The notes beneath the pieces were generated by a model. That model had not been told where the DNA came from and did no database searches. It saw only the letters and a list, made by a program, of their open reading frames with translations. Of a stretch of 64,000 bases of DNA, positions 17,051-25,658 are shown in pieces. This DNA is from a bacterium (GTDB taxonomy: Bacteria > Bdellovibrionota > UBA2428): contig JAACVK010000033.1 of the NCBI GenBank assembly GCA_009991595.1, forward strand, positions 1-64,000, written 5' to 3'. Position 1 is the stretch's first letter. Each line of letters opens with the position of its first letter. The translations under genes and the position numbers were made by a program.

Positions 17051-18595
17051 CTATGTTGAATCCAGATGGCTTTTGGGTTTTGTTCTATAGATTGCCGGCG
17101 AGTCTTCGGTGGTTTCTGAGACGGGCAAAATATTCCAGGGATAGTCGAAAACTTCTTTTTCGGATTGAATGAAGCGATCTCGATCCCCTTTTCCTGGACC
17201 TAAAGTGCCTAAGTAATTGAGTTGAGTTATCTCGCAAAGATCTTCGTCGTTGAATTCAATACTAGGCTGAGAGTCCCAGGAGTTCTTTGCTGAAAATTTC
17301 CCTGTGTCACTGTTGTAGGAGTCAAAAAGCATGGCGTGTGGACCGCCTGTGGTTTTTGTGTCGGCAGAGACTTGAAGTGGAATTTGAGAGCAGAGGTATT
17401 TAAAAAGCGTGTCTTTAATTTTTTGTAGCTGAAGAGGGTTGCACTTTCCATCCGGTGTTTTAAGTGTTCCATCTATGTGAGACATATACACCTTCTTGTA
17501 TGCAAGATTGTCGACGAAAGCCTTCGGAAGGGTTTGGGTTTTAGTTAGAGCACTTTTGTTGAGTTGCTGGTAGAACAAGTCTAAACCAGTGGCCTCATTA
17601 CCATTAAACATGATTCTTTGTGCCCATTGCGAGAAACTCATGTTCGGAGACTTTTGGCCCAGCGGAGGGTATTGGAAGGTTCTGAAGTCTTCGGCCTCGT
17701 CGCCATTGGCAATGTTCATGGCTCGCGCACTGTAGCGCAACCTATCTTCGATACTGGCTCTAATGCCTCCCTCGCCCAAGCCATATCTGCCGTTCTTGGG
17801 AAGATCCCGTGGGTAGCTCGGATGGGCTGCACCCCCTGTGAAGATAGCTCTTGCAAACACCGAGTCCTCTGGCACGACCGAGTTCTCTCTTAGCCGTTGG
17901 ATCAACTCGGGCATGAATTCAAAAGAGTGACTCCCATCCAAAGACATTTCGCTCTCTTTAGATGGTATGACAAGAAGGTCGAACAATTCTTGAAACTTTT
18001 CTTTGGTGATTTGAGGTTTTGCAAGTAAGCGCGCTTGAATTTCGTAATAGAGCGGCTCTACAAAAATAGGGCCTCTGGGAAGATCTTTAGCTAAATCTGG
18101 ATTGTCTTGAGCAAATCGTTCTCGGGCATACTCGAGTGCGGAAGTTGCCGCATTTCCCGTGCAACTTCCTTGTATTTGGCATCTATGAGGAATGTCGCTG
18201 CCGGCCGCTAGTTCAATGTCGACTTTTCCGCTGAGGCAAAAATCTTTGCTTTCCTGGTCGGGTAAGGGTTGAGTGGTTGTTAGCTTTTTAAAAATGCGTT
18301 GAGTGTCGTCGGTTGGAATTTTTTTCACAGCTCTTTGAAGGCCTGCTTTTTGAGCGATATACACCTTTCCGTCGTGTTTAAATTTATAGTAGCTGTATTG
18401 CCCAGATGTTTTTTCTTCTAGAATCTCAACTTTGCCTTTGCTAATAGTCGTGATTTTTTTACTCTCAGAAACCGATTGGGCTTCGATGCTAAGATCGATC
18501 TCATATTCGCTGCCAGGCTTTAGGTAATCCAAGGCGATGCATTCTATACTGTGGCACAGAAAAATGAGACCAAGGCGGATTAGGGCTAGTCGCAT
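17051..18595 (-). CDS. Secreted papain-fold cysteine peptidase-like protein
   Basis: About 514 residues from the chosen ATG, which opens a signal peptide (MRLALIRLGLIFLCHSIECI). A GTG at 18661 would add 22 polar residues. The core shows Q142...C145 in QIQGSCTGNA, H420 in GPHAML and N438 in KNSWDS: the Gln, Cys, His and Asn order and spacing of papain-family (C1) peptidases, most like the bleomycin-hydrolase branch (HAM and NSW). A pro-like N-terminal region of about 120 residues precedes the Cys. Probably a secreted protease, but the family is distant. It is convergent with the acyl-CoA ligase gene. Confidence 0.6.
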   Translation of the reverse strand: MRLALIRLGLIFLCHSIECIALDYLKPGSEYEIDLSIEAQSVSESKKITTISKGKVEILEEKTSGQYSYYKFKHDGKVYIAQKAGLQRAVKKIPTDDTQRIFKKLTTTQPLPDQESKDFCLSGKVDIELAAGSDIPHRCQIQGSCTGNAATSALEYARERFAQDNPDLAKDLPRGPIFVEPLYYEIQARLLAKPQITKEKFQELFDLLVIPSKESEMSLDGSHSFEFMPELIQRLRENSVVPEDSVFARAIFTGGAAHPSYPRDLPKNGRYGLGEGGIRASIEDRLRYSARAMNIANGDEAEDFRTFQYPPLGQKSPNMSFSQWAQRIMFNGNEATGLDLFYQQLNKSALTKTQTLPKAFVDNLAYKKVYMSHIDGTLKTPDGKCNPLQLQKIKDTLFKYLCSQIPLQVSADTKTTGGPHAMLFDSYNSDTGKFSAKNSWDSQPSIEFNDEDLCEITQLNYLGTLGPGKGDRDRFIQSEKEVFDYPWNILPVSETTEDSPAIYRTKPKSHLDST

Positions 18596-18731
18596 ACATT
18601 TATAGTAGACAGATTTGCGGCAAATAGAAAGCGACAGTTTGTGTTTAGGAGTTGTCTTCACTAAATCTTAACTGAGTTAGGCGCTTAAACTTAACTGGGT
18701 TTTGTGGCAAGAATCGCCTAACATAATAGCT

Positions 18732-19274
18732 ATGAAGTGGAACGTTATTGTTTGGGTTTTAGTTTTCTTGGCTCTAATGGGTTGTGAGAGCAAATTGCCC
18801 CACGAAACTTCTTCCATAAACGGTTTTTCCGTCTATAAAAACCGAGTTCAAAAATATGATCAAATGCTTCGGGATTCCAAGAAGCAAGCAGAGCTAGTGA
18901 GTGCTTTTCCGGATTTACCTTCGGATCTCATTGGAAAAGCTTCCTACCAGTTTGAAGAAAGTGGAAAATGGCAAATCTTTGTAGAAAGTTTAAAGGTTGC
19001 CGAGTTGAAAATAACTCCTGACGGAGATTTTTTTATTCACTTTGATTCCCGCGAGATAAAGTGGTCTCCAAAGGGTAATCTAGAAAGCGATCGGCAAGAT
19101 TTATTGGCATTATTATCAGTGAAGCAAGGCGCCAACTCGAGTGTTGAGGTGGCGGGGTTTGGAGCTTTTTTAGATCATCTATATCCTGAATCTGCTCAGA
19201 ATATAGACGCTCATAAGCTGCAGCTGATTGTTGTGAGTGCGCTGCTGTTTTTAGGCAGCGGTTCAAGCGTTTGA
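18732..19274 (+). CDS. Lipoprotein, unknown function
   Basis: About 180 residues from the ATG at 18732, which opens a lipoprotein signal (MKWNVIVWVLVFLALMGCES, Cys at 18). An upstream TTG at 18702 would place ten residues before the signal and is rejected. The mature part is hydrophilic and unrecognised, and the last segment (LIVVSALLFLGSG) is hydrophobic. It lies 93 bases before a small membrane protein gene and may be co-transcribed with it. Confidence 0.5.
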   Translation: MKWNVIVWVLVFLALMGCESKLPHETSSINGFSVYKNRVQKYDQMLRDSKKQAELVSAFPDLPSDLIGKASYQFEESGKWQIFVESLKVAELKITPDGDFFIHFDSREIKWSPKGNLESDRQDLLALLSVKQGANSSVEVAGFGAFLDHLYPESAQNIDAHKLQLIVVSALLFLGSGSSV

Positions 19275-19372
19275 GTTCAAGCTTAATAAATCCTTTACGT
19301 AGCTTAATGTTGCCCATGGCTTGAAATACACTGCTAAAGTCTGTAGTTTTCCCTTTATATGAAGAGGTGTTT

Positions 19373-19753
19373 GTGATTTTTCCAGTTGCTAGTGTTTTTT
19401 CGAAGCCCTTGTATTTTTACGGAATATTTCTTTGGGTGATAGGTCTTGTGGGCTATCTCTCGAATCCAGAGAAAGCGGCTACAGCTCTTATCTCAGGTGG
19501 GGTTTTTGGGAGTATTTCTATTCTTCTGGGAGTCTTTTCAGGAAGAGCCCCTCGATTATTCTTTAAGCTGGCTGCAGCTGTTGTTGCGTTTCTTCTTTTT
19601 GTCTTTTCGTGGAGGACGTTTGTCAGTTGGCAGGCAGTCTTGAATGGACAAGCTGAGAAAATGGTGGCTGCCGTATTGATTTCCTCAATGCTCGTGGCTT
19701 CTGTGCTCACTTTGCTGCTTCTTGTTTCAAAGAAAAAGCAGCTTGGCGCCTAG
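19373..19753 (+). CDS. Small four-helix membrane protein, unknown function
   Basis: About 126 residues with four hydrophobic segments. AAGAGG five bases before the GTG at 19373 favours that start over the GTG at 19367, which overlaps the ribosome site. No family is recognised. Neighbouring genes on the same strand are a lipoprotein and a GreA/B-like protein. Confidence 0.5.
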   Translation: MIFPVASVFSKPLYFYGIFLWVIGLVGYLSNPEKAATALISGGVFGSISILLGVFSGRAPRLFFKLAAAVVAFLLFVFSWRTFVSWQAVLNGQAEKMVAAVLISSMLVASVLTLLLLVSKKKQLGA

Positions 19754-19796
19754 CTTCTGCATACTAAAATATTTCGATATGAGTTAAAGTCGAAGC

Positions 19797-20279
19797 ATGA
19801 TCGATAAGCGGCAAATTGTTTCCGAGCTTATATCTCACTTTAAGCGAGAATTAGAGCTGTATGAAAAGGTCGCGGCCAAAGCTCGGGAAGATGCAATCAA
19901 TAGCGAAGTGAAGCAAGAGGGCAAATACGATACTCGTGCTATTGAAGCGGGCTATTTGGCAGGAGCGCAAAAGAGACGACAAGAAGAAATTATTTTTGAA
20001 GTGCAAAAGCTCGAAGCTCTCGACCTTGATTCACCCTTTGGCGAAAAGGTTCGTTCGGGTAGCTTGGTGTTGTTGGAGGAGAAGGCAGAGCAATTTTGGT
20101 GTTTTATTAGCCCTTCTTCTGGTGGAATGAACCTGAATATTGGTGGAGAGTCCGTTCGGATAATCTCTTCCGTCTCGCCCATTGCAAAGGCCTTAGTCTC
20201 GTTGGACGAAGGAGATTGCGAGATTCAGCTGGATTTGCCTGCTGGGAGGCGAGAGTTGCTCAAGATTCGAAGTGTCTGA
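19797..20279 (+). CDS. GreA/GreB-like C-terminal-domain protein
   Basis: A 160-residue protein with a charged helical N-terminal half (about 1-80) and a C-terminal domain whose pattern (SSVSPIAKALVSLDEGDCEIQ, then GRRELLKI) resembles the FKBP-like C-terminal domain of Gre factors, where it reads VSP-x-PLG-x-AL-x-G-x-x-GD. Gre factors enter the RNA polymerase secondary channel to rescue stalled complexes. The N-terminal part does not show the two acidic tip residues clearly, so it may be a paralogue with another partner. Confidence 0.5.
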   Translation: MIDKRQIVSELISHFKRELELYEKVAAKAREDAINSEVKQEGKYDTRAIEAGYLAGAQKRRQEEIIFEVQKLEALDLDSPFGEKVRSGSLVLLEEKAEQFWCFISPSSGGMNLNIGGESVRIISSVSPIAKALVSLDEGDCEIQLDLPAGRRELLKIRSV

Positions 20280-20469
20280 GTTTTGCGCTGCCCCACACCC
20301 ATGTGTGTGAAAAAAGTGACACACTTAAGAGTTTGAATTTATTGATATTTATTCAACACTCCCGTATTTCTTCAATTTGACCCCTTGTCTGAGGCGCAAA
20401 AGGCTCCATAATATATAGAGTCTCTCCATAATGAGGGCATAGTTTTTTAGATTTTATGAAAGGACTCAG

Positions 20470-20841
20470 ATGATGACAAAATACAAAGATCAAAATTTTA
20501 TTGGTGCCGATGGATTTTCGTTGGCGCCTGAGTTGAAAACTCGTTTTGAGGAACGAATTCTGTCCTGGATTGATTCCACGCAAAGTGTGTTGTTTTTTTC
20601 CGGAAAGCCTAAGTATTCTCTCGAGTTCAAGCTAGATTCCCAAAAGCAGATTCAGTGTCGATTGAAGATTTCCTTTAAATTTAGGAAGTGGTGTTCCGAG
20701 GTATTGGAGTCAAACCCCGTGGATGCGTTTGAGGCGGCTTTGGCGAGTCTGTCCCTGCGTTCTCCGTTGAGTCAGCGCATTTATCGTCCAGGTCGTGTGA
20801 CGGGGTATAGGCCTGATAGTTCGGCCTCGGATGTTGCTTGA
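20470..20841 (+). CDS. Unknown protein, possibly ribosome-associated
   Basis: A 123-residue basic protein with no signal peptide. An alternating hydrophobic pattern followed by a helix (DAFEAALASLSL) and a basic tail (RIYRPGRVTGYRP) faintly recalls hibernation factors of the HPF/RaiA fold, but no diagnostic motif is present, so I do not assign it. Preceded by AAAGGA. It lies after a 190-base space that shows only a short CACAC/GTGTG inverted repeat at 20294-20307. Confidence 0.4.
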   Translation: MMTKYKDQNFIGADGFSLAPELKTRFEERILSWIDSTQSVLFFSGKPKYSLEFKLDSQKQIQCRLKISFKFRKWCSEVLESNPVDAFEAALASLSLRSPLSQRIYRPGRVTGYRPDSSASDVA

Positions 20842-20945
20842 GCTTTTTAGTTTCTTAATAAACCTTAAAGCAACATCTCGATTGTTTACAATTACTTAGC
20901 TTTGGGTGTAGCTTCCTGCAAAACGAAAGTTTTAAGGGAGCCCAC

Positions 20946-22148
20946 ATGCGATTTTCAAAGTTAGTGCATTTATTTTTCTTGGCCTCAGTAGTTTTCTTCG
21001 TCGGAAGTCTTAAGGCGGCAGATCATTACTTGTTGGATGTTCCCCTTGATGAGATGAGCGGAACTACGCTGGTCGAGCTTGCTGTTCAAAATGCTCAATC
21101 TTTGCCGGATAATTTTAAATTGAAAACTAAGTTTTCACCTTCTTATGATAACTCTCCCCTACATGGGGTGTCGTGCTGGATTTGGATTCAAAGGGCGGTA
21201 AAAGAAAAGCTAAGCTCTGAAGACAACCGACTTGAATGCCGTTGGATTTATGGCAATTATGCCGGCCTTGGAGTGCTTTCTATTCGCCTTCCAGAAGCCG
21301 TTGTTAGCCCTATTCAGCATTCGGCCAATGCTTTGAACTTTAAGCTTCGAGGGAAGAGTCTACGGGCTCTTTCACTTTTGCTAAATTCTAACAAAGACAC
21401 GCTGATCAAGGATGGGCTTGCTACAGTTTCAAAAACTAGTTTGGGCGAGGTGATTTCTCTGGTGCAGTCGGATGATCGATTTCCTCAGCTCAAATGTTTA
21501 ACAGGTTCTGATTCTTGTTCTTTCGACTTTCATAAAAAACCTGAAGGGAAGAAGGTTTCCTTAAAGGTTGGGCTAGCGAGCACAGATTTGGTTCGAGCAA
21601 TGTTAGTCGACCCTGTTCTTTCCAAAAAACTCTTAAGTGTTCCCGATATTCGCGAATATTCTGCAGATCAAGTGGAGTCCGCGGATTGTGTTTTTTCTGG
21701 TGAGCAGCCTGAGCGTGGAGTGTTTGTGGCCCAAGTTCCGAGCACTCTATCGTGTTTGGTGGATGTTAAGAGCAATAAGCCAATTGTTGCTCTGTCTTTA
21801 GATTTGAGCGCCACTGCGACTCAAAGTTGGGGAAATAAATGGCAGAGATTTGATGCTGTTGCTCTGATGGGCGAAACAACAGAGCTTTTATATAAAGCGC
21901 TAAGAGCTTACGCGGAGAAAAGTCCTTCGGAATTTGTTCGAACAGATGATGTGGAGGTGGGCAATACCTACAAATCTGTCGATTTAACTCGCTCCGAAAC
22001 AGGAGCAGAGTTTTTAGATCTGTCTATTCAGTGTAAGCATGAAATATATAGAGATCCGTTTACAGTGATGTATCAGAAGAACTTTCCCGAGACTTACTTG
22101 GGGCGCATCGAATATTATAAATGTCTATTCAAAGGTGAAATGCAGTAG
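20946..22148 (+). CDS. Secreted protein, unknown function
   Basis: A 400-residue protein with a signal peptide (about 1-25, ending near LKAAD) and several cysteines in the mature part (SCWIW, ECRW, KCLT, DSCS, DCVF, SCLV, QCKH, KCLF), suggesting disulphides. No domain recognised. AAGGGAG precedes the ATG. It is convergent with acs, with 30 bases between the stops. Confidence 0.5.
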   Translation: MRFSKLVHLFFLASVVFFVGSLKAADHYLLDVPLDEMSGTTLVELAVQNAQSLPDNFKLKTKFSPSYDNSPLHGVSCWIWIQRAVKEKLSSEDNRLECRWIYGNYAGLGVLSIRLPEAVVSPIQHSANALNFKLRGKSLRALSLLLNSNKDTLIKDGLATVSKTSLGEVISLVQSDDRFPQLKCLTGSDSCSFDFHKKPEGKKVSLKVGLASTDLVRAMLVDPVLSKKLLSVPDIREYSADQVESADCVFSGEQPERGVFVAQVPSTLSCLVDVKSNKPIVALSLDLSATATQSWGNKWQRFDAVALMGETTELLYKALRAYAEKSPSEFVRTDDVEVGNTYKSVDLTRSETGAEFLDLSIQCKHEIYRDPFTVMYQKNFPETYLGRIEYYKCLFKGEMQ

Positions 22149-22178
22149 TTTTTGCTTCTTGCCTTTGAATTTTATTTT

Positions 22179-24089
22179 TTAAATGTGCGGAGCGCTCTCG
22201 ATGAGTGTCTCAACAACTTCTGGATTGGCTAGAGTGGAAACATCTCCAATGCTATCAATTTCAGAGGCTGCAATTTTTCTTAAGATTCGGCGCATGATTT
22301 TTCCTGAGCGTGTTTTTGGTAGTGCGGGAGTGAAGTGAACAAGGTCTAGCTTGGCAATAGGGCCAATCTGCTTTCGCACCCATTGATTTAGTTCTTCCTT
22401 CAGTTGCTCCGAAACTTCTACTCCGCTCATCGTCGTTACAAAGGCGTAGATCCCTTGACCCTTCAGATCATGAGGGAATCCAACCACAGCCGCTTCACAA
22501 ACACTTTTGTGTGCTACTAGGGCTGACTCGACTTCGGCAGTTCCCAGTCGGTGACCTGAAACATTGAGAACATCGTCCACGCGGCCGGTGATCCAGTAGT
22601 AGCCGTCCTTGTCTCTGCGACAACCATCTCCACTAAAATAAAGGCCTGGATATTGACTAAAATAAGTTTCCTCGAAGCGAGAGTGGTTTTGGTAGACGGT
22701 TCTCATTTGGCCTGGCCACGAATTCTTTAAACATAAGTAACCTTCTGCTTCGCCTTCCAAAATCTTGCCTTCGCTATCAACAATCAAGGGCTCAATTCCG
22801 AAGAAAGGTTTTGCGACAGAGCCGCCTCTAGTTTCTGTGGCGCCTGGAAGAGCGGTAAGAATGATTCCGCCCGTCTCTGTTTGCCACCAGGTGTCGATCA
22901 CCGGGCAGTTGTCGTTACCAACAACTTTTGCATACCAATTGTATGCTTCTGGGTTGAGAGGCTCTCCTACACTTCCTAAAAGTCTCAGAGACTTTCTTGA
23001 AGTTCCTTCAACGGGGCCATTGCCCTCTTTCATAAAAGATCGAATTGCCGTTGGCGCCGTGTAGTAGATGTTGACCTTGTGCTTGTCGACAATTTCCCAA
23101 TGTCGAGAAGCGCTCGGGTAGTTGGGGACTCCTTCGAACATAATAGTGGTTGCGCGATTTGAGAGCGGTCCATAGACAATGTAGCTGTGTCCTGTAACCC
23201 AGCCGACGTCGGCTGTGCACCAGTAAACTTGTCCTGGGGTGTAGTCAAAGGCTAGTTGATGCGTAAGGGACGCGTAAGTCAGGTAGCCTCCACTAGTGTG
23301 AACTACGCCTTTGGGTTTTCCGGTTGATCCCGAAGTGTAAAGAATGAATAGGGGATCTTCAGAGTCGATGATTTCCGCCTTACATTCATCGGCAGCTTTT
23401 GCGTATTCTTCGTGATACCAAAGATCACGACCGTTTTTCCAGGCGACATCGTTGTCGGTTCTCTTAACAACCAAAACGTGTCGAACGTGCGGACATTGGT
23501 CAAGGGCTTTGTCGACGTTCATCTTTAGTGGAATGGATTTTCCTGCTCTTAGTCCTTCGTTGGCCGTGACAACAAAATCAGATTGGCAATCGTTGATTCG
23601 TCCAGCTAGAGAGTCGGCGGAAAATCCGCCAAAGACGATGGAGTGAACAGCGCCGATTCGAGCACACGCTAGCATAGCGAAAGCAGCTTCGGGAATCATG
23701 GGCATGTAAAGAGTCACTCGATCTCCCTTTTTTACTCCATTGCTTTTTAAGACATTTGAAAATTTAGAAACCTCTAAAAGAAGTTCTTGATAGGTGAAGG
23801 TTCTAGATTTTTCATTCGGATCATCGGCCTCCCAAATAATGGCGGTTTCGTTTCCGTGTTTTGTGACGTGTCTATCGATGCAATTGTGGGCGATGTTTAA
23901 TTTTCCACCTTTGAACCAGTTAATTTCGACAGGTTTTTTAAAGCTCACATGGCTCACTTGTTCCCACTCTTTAAACCAATCAAGACGACGAGCTTGCTCG
24001 GCCCAGAATGCGTCTCTGTCTTGTATAGATTCTTTGTAAAGATCTTCGTATTGTTTGGAGTTACATAGAGTGTCTTTAAGTAGCTTCAT
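22179..24089 (-). CDS. acs: Acetyl-coenzyme A synthetase
   Basis: A 636-residue adenylate-forming enzyme that makes acetyl-CoA from acetate, ATP and CoA. It shows [17 protein letters not shown], the WWQTETGG motif, SGDGCRRD and the C-terminal [16 protein letters not shown] with the catalytic Lys that is commonly controlled by acetylation. Length and motif order match canonical Acs. Monocistronic by spacing, with a 140-base space upstream. Confidence 0.95.
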   Translation of the reverse strand: MKLLKDTLCNSKQYEDLYKESIQDRDAFWAEQARRLDWFKEWEQVSHVSFKKPVEINWFKGGKLNIAHNCIDRHVTKHGNETAIIWEADDPNEKSRTFTYQELLLEVSKFSNVLKSNGVKKGDRVTLYMPMIPEAAFAMLACARIGAVHSIVFGGFSADSLAGRINDCQSDFVVTANEGLRAGKSIPLKMNVDKALDQCPHVRHVLVVKRTDNDVAWKNGRDLWYHEEYAKAADECKAEIIDSEDPLFILYTSGSTGKPKGVVHTSGGYLTYASLTHQLAFDYTPGQVYWCTADVGWVTGHSYIVYGPLSNRATTIMFEGVPNYPSASRHWEIVDKHKVNIYYTAPTAIRSFMKEGNGPVEGTSRKSLRLLGSVGEPLNPEAYNWYAKVVGNDNCPVIDTWWQTETGGIILTALPGATETRGGSVAKPFFGIEPLIVDSEGKILEGEAEGYLCLKNSWPGQMRTVYQNHSRFEETYFSQYPGLYFSGDGCRRDKDGYYWITGRVDDVLNVSGHRLGTAEVESALVAHKSVCEAAVVGFPHDLKGQGIYAFVTTMSGVEVSEQLKEELNQWVRKQIGPIAKLDLVHFTPALPKTRSGKIMRRILRKIAASEIDSIGDVSTLANPEVVETLIESAPHI

Positions 24090-24230
24090 AGGCTGAGGTT
24101 ACACGAGGCCATTAGCGTGAGCCAGCAATGTTAGAGTATTTTTGCTGCTACAATTGGACTGATGCAAAATTAAGTAGATCTGGGAAAGTTTTAACATTGA
24201 GCGTTGCTGGAAAGAGCGTTGAAGCTTCAA

Positions 24231-24842
24231 TCAAGTGGAGGGATTAAAGAAAAGAAATACGGGCTGAACACAAGACACTTTAATGTTCCCCGTAGCCTGA
24301 TTGCTTAGACCATGGGAGGAAAGCTTGGAAAGGCCTTTGGAGTCCGTTCTATATTTAACATCACCACTGATCACGGCATCGGATTTCTCAAAGCAAAAAA
24401 CTGAGAAGCTACCGTGATATTCTTCTTCCCACTGGCCGCAAGATAGAGCAATTACAGTCTTGTCGAGTTGAAGCTTTGTTTGCTTTTTTGCTTTTAAAAA
24501 AGTGTGAATTTCAGCTAGGTTCATTAGCTCGTGATCGCGACGTCCACCAAGAAAGCCATGTAAATTGATTCTATTAAAGTTCTCTGAAAGATGGGAAAGA
24601 ACATAGGAAAGATCGGAGTAGTTCTTCTTTGTGTTTAAGCTCTCATCAAGAGCAATATTGGTTGAGTCTCCGTCTCCCACGGAAAAGCCTTCTTGTTGGG
24701 GCCCTCTGAAACGACTTCCTCCATCTACATAGATCACCGGGTCGTTAAATATTTTGCCACCTTCAAATAGTGGTCCAATAACATCCAATGTGCTCTTGGA
24801 TCTATACTCATCTAGATAATACTTAAGGTTCTTGAATTTCAT
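24231..24842 (-). CDS. Thiamine pyrophosphokinase-like protein
   Basis: A 203-residue protein with the order of motifs of thiamine pyrophosphokinases: VDGGSR at about 39-44, GDGDS at 56-60, a middle helix with KNYSDLSYVL, and GGRRDHELMNLAEIH at about 99-113. The last third (GSFSVFCF, then ISGDVKY and GLSNQATG) matches the C-terminal beta domain (FS-x-F and SN-x-x). TPK transfers pyrophosphate from ATP to thiamine. The sequence is divergent, so the substrate could be a related compound. It lies 23 bases downstream of the VIT1-like gene start-to-end on the same strand. Confidence 0.65.
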   Translation of the reverse strand: MKFKNLKYYLDEYRSKSTLDVIGPLFEGGKIFNDPVIYVDGGSRFRGPQQEGFSVGDGDSTNIALDESLNTKKNYSDLSYVLSHLSENFNRINLHGFLGGRRDHELMNLAEIHTFLKAKKQTKLQLDKTVIALSCGQWEEEYHGSFSVFCFEKSDAVISGDVKYRTDSKGLSKLSSHGLSNQATGNIKVSCVQPVFLFFNPST

Positions 24843-24865
24843 TTAAACCATACTGCCTGCGTTGT

Positions 24866-25582
24866 TTAGATTCCTGAGAGAAGATTTCCTACAGCATATG
24901 CCAAAAGACTGGCTATTCCACCCAATAACAGCGTGAAGCTTCCAGTCTTAAGCCAGCTCGAAGAAGACCATCGACTTTTTACTGAGCCAATGAGAAAGAA
25001 AGTCATTCCAGTAACAATGGAGGCAATGAGAAAGGCATTTTCTAAACCCAATAGAAAAGGCAAAAGAGGGATGCCTCCACAAATAGCAAAAGAGGCAAAG
25101 GTAGCCAGTGAGGCTTTCATGGGCGATCTAATCTCCAGCGGGAGACCGTATTCTTCCACTAGCATAAAATCGATCCAGCGCTTTTGGTTTCCTACGATGA
25201 AGCGGGTGCTTTTTTCTAGAAGGTCGCCTTTAAAACCCTTTTTTCCCAATAACTGCCTGACTTCTTCAGTTTCACCTTCTGGATGTTGGCTTACGTGCCG
25301 CTTTTCTACTTCGCGCCAATGCTCTAGTTCTTCTTGCTCGGATTGAGTTCCCAAGAAGTTGCTGGCTGCCATAGAAAAGCCATCGGCCAGGATGTTGGCT
25401 ATACCAAAAATGATGATGGCCTTCTGAGTGAAGTTCGCACCTTCTACGCTAGAGATTATGGCGAAGGTAGTAACCGATCCGTCGATTCCACCATAGACCC
25501 AATCGCGCAAATAGCTGTGCTTTGTGCCTTTTTCGAGGCGTTCGGCAATGTCTTCTGGGTCGTGGCTATGCTCGGCTTTCAC
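24866..25582 (-). CDS. VIT1/CCC1-family iron or manganese transporter
   Basis: A 238-residue membrane protein. The first transmembrane block WVYGGIDGSVTTFAIISS and the following GIANILADGFSMAASNFLG are the VIT1/CCC1 signatures. A cytoplasmic acidic helical domain (about 85-140, rich in Glu with several His) sits between TM2 and TM3, as in the metal-binding loop of VIT1, and three hydrophobic segments follow. Likely exports or sequesters ferrous iron or manganese. The TPK-like gene follows it on the same strand after 23 bases. Confidence 0.85.
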   Translation of the reverse strand: MKAEHSHDPEDIAERLEKGTKHSYLRDWVYGGIDGSVTTFAIISSVEGANFTQKAIIIFGIANILADGFSMAASNFLGTQSEQEELEHWREVEKRHVSQHPEGETEEVRQLLGKKGFKGDLLEKSTRFIVGNQKRWIDFMLVEEYGLPLEIRSPMKASLATFASFAICGGIPLLPFLLGLENAFLIASIVTGMTFFLIGSVKSRWSSSSWLKTGSFTLLLGGIASLLAYAVGNLLSGI

Positions 25583-25596
25583 GCGACTAGCTTACA

Positions 25597-25637
25597 CAAA
25601 AAAGAAGCGGCGCGCCTGCTTTTAACAGACGCGCCGC
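25597..25637 (-). terminator. Terminator of the pectate-lyase-like gene
   Basis: Stem 25607-25618 with 25626-25637 (12 bases, one mismatch, GC-rich), loop of 7. On the minus strand it is followed by TTCTTTTTT, so it stops transcription from the gene at 25659. Confidence 0.85.
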
Positions 25638-25658
25638 GCGTTTTGCTCAGTTGCGAAC

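Noticed and set aside
20294-20328. CACAC/GTGTG repeats before the gene at 20470 as an RNA element
   Set aside because: Short simple-sequence repeats; no stable fold beyond five pairs.
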